Below the pieces are notes generated by a model. It was given only the letters and a program-made list of their open reading frames with translations, was not told the origin of the DNA and ran no database searches. The position numbers and the translations under genes are program-made. From DATMXP01 sp964460935 (GTDB taxonomy: Bacteria; Acidobacteriota; Terriglobia; Terriglobales; Acidobacteriaceae), in assembly GCA_964460935.1 (NCBI GenBank), contig CAYWSM010000267.1, positions 1-6,984 on the forward strand: a stretch of 6,984 nucleotides of DNA. Reading direction: 5' to 3'. Of this stretch, positions 1-6,343 are shown in pieces. Numbering within the stretch: position 1 is the stretch's first letter; each line of letters begins with the position of its first letter.

Positions 1-141
1 CGTTGGTCAGCAAGGTCCTGCGCCAGGCTCGGACCACTGGCCACGAAGGGTTCGTTCCAGCGCCCCTGCAAGTACAAGAAAACAAGCCGCCGAAAACGGC
101 GGCCTGAACTAGCCACGAACCATTGGGTTCCGAAACAGGGA
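1..141. repeat. left copy of a perfect 141-bp inverted terminal repeat
   Basis: Bases 1-141 are identical to the reverse complement of 6844-6984. The match ends exactly at 141/142 (a then g here, a then t in the other copy). The repeat contains three small hairpins: ACGAA-GGG-TTCGT at 43-55, a 7-bp GC stem with an AAAA loop at 86-103, and GAACC-ATTG-GGTTC at 117-130. No complete gene fits inside it. One frame is open from the window edge to a TGA at 105-107 and could be the C-terminus of a gene lying outside the window, but I do not recognise it. The copies lie at the two extreme ends of the window, so the outer boundary of the repeat is unknown. Confidence 0.97.
74..103 (-). terminator. Rho-independent terminator-like hairpin in left repeat
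   Basis: Read on the minus strand this is GCCGCCG-TTTT-CGGCGGC, a perfect 7-bp stem with a 4-nt loop at 103-86, followed by the T-rich tract TTGTTTTCTTGT (85-74). It has the form of an intrinsic terminator for transcripts leaving the window to the left. The tract is interrupted by G and C, so efficiency is uncertain. Confidence 0.6.
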
Positions 142-218
142 GCATATGGAGACATTATGTGCTGCTCCGAATGTTGCTGCTTGAACACCCCTTCTGAACC
201 ATGTGGACGGAAAGATAC

Positions 219-521
219 ATGTCAGTGAAATACCAGAAGCAGTGTGAAAGAAAATGGCGACATGAGAACTATTTGACTGCAATGCAGCATGCACGACAAT
301 TATCTGATCCGAATATCGTCATATATCCCTGTGGATATTGCGGAGGACTTCATATTGGGCACGCAAGAATTCGCTATGTTGCTCATCGTAAGAAGGAGCA
401 GCGAGATCGGATTCGATCACTGCTACGCAAGATCAAACGCCACCGCCATTTGTTAAAGGAAGAGCAGGAGCGTCTGAATACTCTGAGAAAAGAACTCCGG
501 TTGGTGCTGATCGAGTATTAG
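219..521 (+). CDS. small basic protein with putative zinc knuckle (hypothetical)
   Basis: A 100-residue protein of unknown function. The ATG at 219 is preferred over the in-frame ATG at 201 because GGAAAG (209-214) sits 4 nt upstream, while nothing resembling a ribosome binding site precedes 201. Around residues 36-50 the sequence YPCGYCGGLHIGHAR gives C38-x2-C41-x3-H45-x2-H48, which could bind one zinc ion. Residues 50-97 are rich in Lys, Arg, Glu and Leu and look like a charged helix or coiled coil. Short CxxC..HxGH proteins occur in bacterial and phage genomes, mostly without a function, and nucleic-acid binding is only a guess. Its codons are AT-richer than those of the cassette (about 42% GC in 241-300), suggesting a different origin. 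It is transcribed toward imuA but is separated from it by 323 bp and a DUF72 remnant, so it is probably not in the operon. Confidence 0.7.
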   Translation: MSVKYQKQCERKWRHENYLTAMQHARQLSDPNIVIYPCGYCGGLHIGHARIRYVAHRKKEQRDRIRSLLRKIKRHRHLLKEEQERLNTLRKELRLVLIEY

Positions 522-588
522 ATTCGTTCGATTAAAAGGGCTGACTTAGATCAATCTATGAAGCTATGGCTCGGTGAAATCAGCCAGT

Positions 589-717
589 TCAGGATAGGTC
601 TCGACCAATTTCTTTGGTGCTTTTACTTTCTTGCCGGATAACATGCTCTTCGGTTGGATAGACCGTGCCCTCCCAATCCTTGTACGAAAACCCGGCAGTG
701 CCCACAAAAATATCCAT
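589..717 (-). pseudogene. remnant of DUF72 family protein (N-terminal fragment)
   Basis: The minus strand from the ATG at 717-715 encodes 42 residues beginning MDIFVGTAGFSYKDWEGTVYP. This matches the conserved DUF72 N-terminus, roughly (I/V)GTSGWSYxxWxGxFYP. DUF72 proteins are normally around 230-300 residues and continue with a conserved F-N-T-V-E-x-N-x-T-F-Y segment. Here similarity stops after about residue 21 and the frame closes at 589. A neighbouring minus frame stays open to 564 and ends KKLVETYPELADFTEP, which could be a frameshifted tail or the end of something else; I cannot place it. An in-frame TAA lies 15 nt before the ATG, so the start is not simply further upstream. The fragment is divergent to imuA. 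I infer a gene cut down by deletion, though a short functional peptide is not excluded. Confidence 0.55.
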
Positions 718-758
718 CGGATTTCCAATAACTTAACACCGTTCTGGGCTTCAGCCGG

Positions 759-788
759 TTGACAGAGGCGCGGGACGGCGGGTAATGT
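759..788 (+). promoter_or_regulatory. candidate sigma70 promoter for the imuA-imuB-dnaE2 operon
   Basis: A consensus -35 box TTGACA (759-764) is followed after 18 bp by TAATGT (783-788), a weak -10 box with 3 of 6 matches. Transcription would start near 795, just ahead of the LexA-like repeat at 805-819 and about 50 nt before the imuA ATG. The perfect -35 box and its position support the call. The weak -10 box and lack of experimental data keep confidence low. Confidence 0.4.
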
Positions 789-804
789 AGTCCTCCTTAA
801 AGGC

Positions 805-819
805 GAACAAAAGGCGAAT
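805..819 (+). promoter_or_regulatory. candidate SOS (LexA) operator, GAAC-N7-GAAT direct repeat
   Basis: Two GGCGAA units start 11 bp apart (802-807 and 813-818). Read on the minus strand the core is ATTC-N7-GTTC, one base from the GTTC-N7-GTTC LexA box known from Alphaproteobacteria. It lies between the candidate promoter and imuA, where a repressor would block transcription, and imuA-imuB-dnaE2 cassettes are typically LexA-regulated. Whether the host's LexA uses this motif is not known from the sequence. Confidence 0.4.
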
Positions 820-844
820 ACTTGGACCTTGTTCACCTCTTTTT

Positions 845-1585
845 ATGTTCTCTGTATCTGCCATCCGAAACGAAGTTGAAGCCCGTTTGGCCGAGCGTGT
901 ACCTGCCCCGTTCATGCAGCGTGTCCGGCAAGACCGGTCGACGATAAGCACTGGCATTGACGCAATCGACAAAGAAGCTGGTGGTATACCCTGCGGTGCG
1001 ATCACCGAAATTGTCGCGTCACCTTGGACCTCATCTGGACAGAGGACTATACAGATGCAGTTACTGGCTTGCGCTACTCAACAGCAGTTCTGTGCGCTGA
1101 TTGATGCGACGGATTCATTCGATCCGCGGTCGGCTGAGATTATGGGCGTTGATATCCAGAAACTATTGTGGGTTCGTTGCAGTGGCAAAGGATTGACGGC
1201 GTTGGAACAGGCGTTCAAATGCGCAGACCTGTTGTTGCAAGGCAGCGGAGGGTTCGGCGCAATTGTGGTGGATGTCTCCGGAATCGCCGAACGATCGATA
1301 CACAAAGTACCACTGACTACTTGGTTCCGCTTCAGCCGTGTAGTGGAGCGGCTCGAGACTGCGCTGGTGTTCAGTACACCATGCCATGCTGTCGGAACCT
1401 GCTCCGCGCTGACCCTCACGTTGCACGCCAGCGAGGTGAAATGGTCAGAGACGAAACAGAATGCCCCTTCACACGGCCGTATCTTCGCGGGATTCGATTT
1501 TGCACTTGAAGTCGGATGCCGGCGGCTAAGGAAGAAGCCTGTGCAGGCCGGCCACACTGTTACCTATTCTCCGCGATGGGCCTGA
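845..1585 (+). CDS. imuA: ImuA, RecA/SulA-like accessory protein of translesion mutagenesis
   Basis: A 246-residue RecA-fold-like protein, first gene of the cassette. After an N-terminal helix (NEVEARLAERVP, residues 9-20) comes the RecA-like entry TGIDAIDKEAGGIPCGAITEI (36-56). The Walker A position reads SPWTSSGQRT (59-68), so the usual GxxGxGK(T/S) lysine is missing, as is common in this family. The Walker B-like strand is GAIVVDVSG (138-146). DATDSFDPRSAEIMGVD-x5-LLWVRC (87-112) is a further conserved stretch. In known cassettes ImuA supports ImuB and DnaE2 in damage-induced mutagenesis, probably by contacting RecA and ImuB. The ATG at 845 is the only usable start, since the frame upstream has no start codon before the TAG at 788. 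No clear Shine-Dalgarno precedes it, which may limit translation. It ends 3 nt before imuB. Confidence 0.88.
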   Translation: MFSVSAIRNEVEARLAERVPAPFMQRVRQDRSTISTGIDAIDKEAGGIPCGAITEIVASPWTSSGQRTIQMQLLACATQQQFCALIDATDSFDPRSAEIMGVDIQKLLWVRCSGKGLTALEQAFKCADLLLQGSGGFGAIVVDVSGIAERSIHKVPLTTWFRFSRVVERLETALVFSTPCHAVGTCSALTLTLHASEVKWSETKQNAPSHGRIFAGFDFALEVGCRRLRKKPVQAGHTVTYSPRWA

Positions 1586-1588
1586 GTT

Positions 1589-3151
1589 ATGCCGTTTGCT
1601 TGCAGCTTCGCTTGTATCTGGATTCCATGTTTCCCCGTACAGGCAGCCATACGCTGCGAGCCGATCGGCTGGCGCACACATCCGGTCGCGGTGCTGGCTG
1701 GGCCCGAGGCTTTGTTGCGGGTCGTTGCTTGCAACGAAAGAGCGCAAAAAGCCGGAATAGGTACTGGGATGACCAAGCCACAGGCTGAACAGTGCCTCGG
1801 AATTATTCTGCGAAAGCGAGTCCCTGCGCAGGAACAGTCTGCTCAGGCTGCGTTGATTGACAGTGCATTCAGTTGTTCGCCGCGTGTGGAATCAACTCTC
1901 AATGGGGCCGTTACGTTAGACATCACTGGCACAGAGCGTCTCTTCGGATCAGCTCAAGCGCTGGCGTATATGTTGATGGAACGGGCCAGCTCGGTGGGGC
2001 TGGAAGCGAACGTCGCTGTCGCGGCGAATCCCGATGCCGCTCTTATCGCGGCGAAGGGCTTCGACAAAGTCACAGTGATTCCTGCGAATAAAGAAGCAGT
2101 TTACTTCTCTAAATTGGCCATCAACGTTTTGTCTCCGGAACCGGAGTGCGCGGAAATTCTGGAAGGTTGGGGAATTCGGACGTGCCGCGATCTGGCCACG
2201 CTTCCCGCTGTGCCGCTGGTTGAACGTCTCGGCCAAACAGGGCTTCATCTGCAAAAGCTCGCTCGTGGCGAGGTGAATCGCACGCTGGTTCCTGTCGATC
2301 CGGCTCCGCGCTTTGAAGAAACAGTCGAACTGGAAGATTCAGTCGATGATCTGGAGTCGCTGGCATTTATTCTCAATCGTCTGTTGAAGCAGCTCACCGC
2401 GAGACTCAATGCAAGATCGCTGGCGGCCGATCAACTGCATCTGGCGTTGGGATTGGAAATTCACCATGATCGTGATGTCCGGCACGAGCGTGTTCACACG
2501 GCATCGGCAATCCATGAACGCACGCTGAAGTTTCCAGTTCCGATCGAAGACGCCGGAGTCCTGCTGAAGCTCCTGCACCTCGATCTTGAAGCCCACAAGC
2601 CTTCGGCTCCGATCAAGAACATCGCTCTGGAGGCTACGCCTGCGAAGACTCGCTATACGCAAACTGGGTTATTCGCTCCTGCTGCGCCTGAGCCCGGGAA
2701 ATTGGAAGTCACGCTGGCACGGATTCGAAACTTGGTGGGCGAATCCGATGAACTAAGCCGCAGTCGAGTCGGTTCGCCGAAAACTCGCGACTCCCACAAG
2801 CCTGATGATTTCGAGGTTGTACCGTTCGCGCCTCATGTAATCAAACACGCAAATCAGCATTCGTCGAACGGCGAACACACGGTTGCGCTCAGCCGCTTCC
2901 GTCCGCCCATCGAAGCTACTGTTCGTAATCGTGGGGGCATGCCCTGTCACATCTCCTTCCTCGAAGTGTCGTCGGCCATCCTGTGTGCTGCTGGTCCCTG
3001 GAAGACCTCCGGGAATTGGTGGACGAGGAATGATAAGTGGCATCGCGAAGAATGGGATGTGGCAGTTCAATGCAAGGAAGGTCTTGGTGTCTATCGCATT
3101 GTTCGTGACCTCAAACGCAATGCCTGGTTCGTGGAGGGACTCTACAACTAA
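1589..3151 (+). CDS. imuB: ImuB, non-catalytic Y-family polymerase homologue
   Basis: A 520-residue Y-family-like protein. The N-terminal strand CIWIPCFPVQAA (9-20) lacks the metal-binding Asp of active polymerases (hydrophobic-D-x-D-x-F-F), and the SxDE motif is replaced by GAVTLDITGTERLFG (106-120), so it should have no polymerase activity. A helix-hairpin-helix-like segment spans about 186-228 (ECAEILEGWGIRT, LARGE), followed by a little-finger-like region (about 240-350). QTGLF at 358-362 fits the beta-clamp binding consensus QxxLF. The C-terminus has the usual ImuB tail: SRFRPP (435-440), GPWKTSGNWW (469-478), WHREEWDVAV (484-493) and WFVEGLYN at the end. In the studied systems ImuB is the hub linking DnaE2, ImuA and the clamp. 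It starts 3 nt after imuA with only a weak ribosome binding site, so coupling is likely, and its stop overlaps the dnaE2 start. Confidence 0.92.
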   Translation: MPFACSFACIWIPCFPVQAAIRCEPIGWRTHPVAVLAGPEALLRVVACNERAQKAGIGTGMTKPQAEQCLGIILRKRVPAQEQSAQAALIDSAFSCSPRVESTLNGAVTLDITGTERLFGSAQALAYMLMERASSVGLEANVAVAANPDAALIAAKGFDKVTVIPANKEAVYFSKLAINVLSPEPECAEILEGWGIRTCRDLATLPAVPLVERLGQTGLHLQKLARGEVNRTLVPVDPAPRFEETVELEDSVDDLESLAFILNRLLKQLTARLNARSLAADQLHLALGLEIHHDRDVRHERVHTASAIHERTLKFPVPIEDAGVLLKLLHLDLEAHKPSAPIKNIALEATPAKTRYTQTGLFAPAAPEPGKLEVTLARIRNLVGESDELSRSRVGSPKTRDSHKPDDFEVVPFAPHVIKHANQHSSNGEHTVALSRFRPPIEATVRNRGGMPCHISFLEVSSAILCAAGPWKTSGNWWTRNDKWHREEWDVAVQCKEGLGVYRIVRDLKRNAWFVEGLYN

Positions 3152-6100
3152 TGCAGTACGTCGAACTCCATGCCCGCAGTGCGTTCAGCTTTCTGGAAGG
3201 AGCCTCTGTCCCGGAGGCGCTGGTCTATGCGTGTGCTGAGCAACAGCTTCCGGCAATGGCCTTGCTCGATCGCAATGGTGTGTACGGATCGGCTCGATTC
3301 CATCTCTCTGCGCAACCAAACAAAATCAAGGCTCATGTTGGCGCCGAGCTGGCTGTTGCAGATGCACCTTCGCTCAGCGCTCCTTACTATCCATTATTGG
3401 TAGCAAATCGAACTGGGTACCAGAATCTGTGCCGCCTCATCACCAGGACCAAACTTCGAGCGCCGAAGAATGCTTCCACGGCCGCAATGCTGGCCGAGTT
3501 GGAAGAGCATGCGGATGGCCTGGTTTGCCTAACCGGAGATGAGTACGGGCCCCTGGCGCTTGCGCTTCAGGAAGGCGGGAAGCCCCGAGCGCGACGATTG
3601 CTCGATCAACTCGCCTCGATCTTCGGACGCGACAACCTTTATGTTGAGGTCCAACGCCACTTCCGGCCCGAGCAGGAACACCGGAATCATGCTGCCATCG
3701 AACTGGCGCGTGAATTGAAGTTGCCGTTGCTCGCCACCAACGGCGTGCTATACGCCACCTCCGGCGACCGGGAAATACTCGACGCGCTCACCTGCATCCG
3801 GCACAAATGCACGCTCGACGAAGCCGGGCGTCGCCTGCAAGTTAATGCCGAACGCCATGTCCGCAACGCCGAGCAAATGTCGCGGCTGTTTGCCGATCTG
3901 CCGGAAGCGATTGCCAACACATCTGATCTCTCATCACGACTGGAATTCACGCTCGAAAACCTGGGCTACGAGTTTCCCAAATATCCGGTGCCTGGCGGTG
4001 GAACCCAGATCGAGTTCCTGCGCGCTCAAACCATGCACGGAGCGTACGAGCGCTACCGGCCCATCACAGAACGCGCCCGTCAGCAGTTGGAACGAGAGCT
4101 CAAACTTATCGAGAAACTCGATCTCGCCGGGTACTTCTTGATCGTCTGGGACCTGATCCGATTCTGCCGGCAGAACCAGATTCTAGTGCAAGGCCGTGGA
4201 TCAGCCGCCAACAGCGCTGTTTGTTATTCACTGGGCATTACCGCGGTTGATCCGATCGCTATGGATCTTCTATTCGAGAGATTCCTTTCCGAAGAACGTG
4301 GCGAGTGGCCCGATATCGATCTTGACCTCCCAAGCGGAGATCAGCGCGAGCGCGTCATCCAGTATGTGTACAACCGTGATGGCGAGCGTAGTGCGGCGAT
4401 GACGGCCAACGTCATCGCTTATCGCTCGAAACTTGCGGCTCGCGAAATGGGCAAGATCCTCGGTTTCGATCCCGAGTCATTGAAGCGTTTATCGGCCGCC
4501 GCCAGTTCCTGGGAGTGGCGCGGTGCCGATGACACGTTTGAAGAGTATTTCCGTAAGGCGGGGTTCGACCTCGCGCATTCACGCATTCGCTGCTTCCTGG
4601 ACCTCTGCCGACGCGTAATTGACCTGCCCCGACATCTCGGTCAGCATTCAGGTGGCATGGTGGTCTGTCAGGGAGCGCTTGATTCTGTCGTTCCCCTGGA
4701 ACCCGCTTCCATGCCTGGACGAGTCGTCGTGCAGTGGGACAAAGACGATTGCGCCGATCTCGGCATCATCAAAATAGACCTGCTCGGTTTGGGCATGATG
4801 GCCGTTTTGGAAGAATCGATTGACCTCATCCGCAATGACTACGACGAAGAAGTTGACCTGGCGCATCTGCCAACCGATCAACCCGACGTTTACGACGTCA
4901 TCTGCAAGGCAGATACGGTAGGCATGTTCCAAATCGAAAGCAGAGCGCAAATGGCGTCGTTGCCGCGAAACAAGCCAAGGAAGTTCTACGATCTCGTCAC
5001 ACAAGTTGCGCTGATTCGGCCCGGTCCGATTGTTGGCAATATGACGAATCCCTACCTGAAACGCCGTCAAGGCAAGGAGCCGGTGAAGTATCCGCATCCG
5101 TCGCTCGAATCTGTTCTAAAGCGGACCCTCGGTGTCCCGCTCTTTCAGGAACAACTCCTCCGTATGGCCATGATCTGCGCGAACTTCACCGGCGGAGAAG
5201 CGGAAGAACTCCGCCGTGCATTGGGCCACAAACGTTCGGAGCTACGCATGCAACAGATCGAAGCGAAACTGCGTGCCGGCATGGGTGCAAACGGAATCGA
5301 CTCTAGTGCGCAGGACGAAATCGTGCAGTTCATTACTTCGTTCGCTCTGTACGGATTTCCGGAATCGCACTCCGCCAGTTTCGCGTTGATCGCCTATGCC
5401 AGCGCTTTTCTCAAGGTGCGCTACCTTGCGGCGTTCACCTGTGCGTTGCTGAACTGCCAGCCAATGGGGTTCTACAGTCCGGCGACCATCGTCAAAGATG
5501 CCCAGCGGCACGGCCTGAAGATCAGGCCAGTCGATGTCACCCGCTCGCATTGGAACTGCACGTTGGAGCAAGAAGGCGGCCAGATGATGTTGCGGCTGGG
5601 ACTGCGCTACATCCGCGGGTTACCGCAATCGACTGCCGAAGCTTTAGTTCATTCGCGGGAGCAACATCCCTTTACCTCCATCTCCGATCTGACAATTCGA
5701 GTGACGGAATTGAGCAGGAACAATCTTCGTATGCTGGCGACGGTCGGGGCGCTCAATACAATCGAAGAGACCAGGCTTCATCGTCGCGATGCGCTATGGC
5801 AGGTACAGAAATACGGTTTGCGGGTCCCTGCGATGCTTGAAGGAGCGGTGGAACAGGAACCTCCTTCACCGCTGGCGCCTATGAACATAGAGGAACGTCT
5901 GATCGCCGACTATGAAGGCACCGGCCTAACCATTGGTCCACATCCTATGACGTACCGGCGCCAGCAATTGCGCCGTATGGGCATTGTGTCGGCCCGTGAA
6001 TTACAGAAACTCCCGCACAACCGGCCGGTTGTTGCAGCGGGCTGTGTCATCACCCGCCAGCGGCCAGGAACTGCAAAGGGTCTGATCTTCCTGACTCTCG

Positions 6101-6297
6101 AAGATGAGACTGGACACGCCAACATCATCGTTATGCCGGATGTGTACCATGCAGATCCTATGTTGGTGCTGTCTGAACGATTCGTTCAGGTACATGGCAC
6201 CGTACAGAACCAGGACGGGATTGTGCATGTCAAAGCCGAACGCATTACCCCGTTGACGATTAGCGCAGCGGGCCCGGCTTCGCATGATTTTCATTGA
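3151..6297 (+). CDS. dnaE2: DnaE2, error-prone C-family DNA polymerase III alpha subunit
   Basis: A 1048-residue C-family polymerase, the length expected for DnaE2 and about 100 residues shorter than replicative DnaE. The PHP domain (about 1-210) opens VELHARSAFSFLEGAS (4-19). LHARS and LLDRNGVYG have Arg (R9, R41) where active PHP domains have His, so its metal site looks lost. The palm carries GRGSAANSAVCYSLGI (348-363), the catalytic PDIDLD (D388, D390) and the third Asp in IKIDLLGLG (D543), so the polymerase site is intact. Fingers motifs include GMFQIESRAQM (591-601), LIRPGP (621-626), PLFQEQLL (663-670) and GFPESHSASFALIAYASAFLK (735-755). A C-terminal OB fold covers about 955-1030 and the tail is SHDFH. 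It acts as the translesion polymerase with ImuB. The ATG overlaps the imuB stop (TAATG), and GGAGGG at 3133-3138 may aid translation. Confidence 0.95.
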   Translation: MQYVELHARSAFSFLEGASVPEALVYACAEQQLPAMALLDRNGVYGSARFHLSAQPNKIKAHVGAELAVADAPSLSAPYYPLLVANRTGYQNLCRLITRTKLRAPKNASTAAMLAELEEHADGLVCLTGDEYGPLALALQEGGKPRARRLLDQLASIFGRDNLYVEVQRHFRPEQEHRNHAAIELARELKLPLLATNGVLYATSGDREILDALTCIRHKCTLDEAGRRLQVNAERHVRNAEQMSRLFADLPEAIANTSDLSSRLEFTLENLGYEFPKYPVPGGGTQIEFLRAQTMHGAYERYRPITERARQQLERELKLIEKLDLAGYFLIVWDLIRFCRQNQILVQGRGSAANSAVCYSLGITAVDPIAMDLLFERFLSEERGEWPDIDLDLPSGDQRERVIQYVYNRDGERSAAMTANVIAYRSKLAAREMGKILGFDPESLKRLSAAASSWEWRGADDTFEEYFRKAGFDLAHSRIRCFLDLCRRVIDLPRHLGQHSGGMVVCQGALDSVVPLEPASMPGRVVVQWDKDDCADLGIIKIDLLGLGMMAVLEESIDLIRNDYDEEVDLAHLPTDQPDVYDVICKADTVGMFQIESRAQMASLPRNKPRKFYDLVTQVALIRPGPIVGNMTNPYLKRRQGKEPVKYPHPSLESVLKRTLGVPLFQEQLLRMAMICANFTGGEAEELRRALGHKRSELRMQQIEAKLRAGMGANGIDSSAQDEIVQFITSFALYGFPESHSASFALIAYASAFLKVRYLAAFTCALLNCQPMGFYSPATIVKDAQRHGLKIRPVDVTRSHWNCTLEQEGGQMMLRLGLRYIRGLPQSTAEALVHSREQHPFTSISDLTIRVTELSRNNLRMLATVGALNTIEETRLHRRDALWQVQKYGLRVPAMLEGAVEQEPPSPLAPMNIEERLIADYEGTGLTIGPHPMTYRRQQLRRMGIVSARELQKLPHNRPVVAAGCVITRQRPGTAKGLIFLTLEDETGHANIIVMPDVYHADPMLVLSERFVQVHGTVQNQDGIVHVKAERITPLTISAAGPASHDFH

Positions 6298-6306
6298 GAG
6301 TACTTA

Positions 6307-6326
6307 TCCGTTTCTCCACCAACGGA
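6307..6326. terminator. weak hairpin in the dnaE2/M50 convergent gap
   Basis: TCCGTT (6307-6312) pairs with AACGGA (6321-6326) around an 8-nt loop, 9 bp after the dnaE2 stop and 17 bp from the stop of the convergent gene. The position suits a shared terminator, but the stem is only 6 bp and no T-tract follows on either strand. Confidence 0.25.
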
Positions 6327-6343
6327 ATGTAATTGTGCTCCGT

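Noticed and set aside
1..141. Integron attC-like recombination site
   Set aside because: The repeat is 141 bp and contains hairpins, but I find no properly placed GTTRRRY / RYYYAAC core pair, and no integron integrase is visible.
183..199. GAAC pair upstream of the zinc-knuckle gene as a LexA site
   Set aside because: The two GAAC half-sites are 13 bp apart start to start (N9), not the 11 bp needed for the GTTC-N7-GTTC motif.
109..294. 61-codon minus-strand frame crossing the left repeat boundary
   Set aside because: It overlaps the zinc-knuckle gene antisense and spans the repeat edge, with no motif or ribosome binding site.
1078..1557. 159-codon open frame on the minus strand inside imuA
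   Set aside because: It lies wholly antisense to a well-recognised gene, has no family motif, and its composition is what the complementary strand of imuA would give.
4648..5097. 149-codon open frame on the minus strand inside dnaE2
   Set aside because: It is antisense to the catalytic core of dnaE2 (PDIDLD to LIRPGP region), where coding constraint leaves a long open frame by chance; no recognisable domain.
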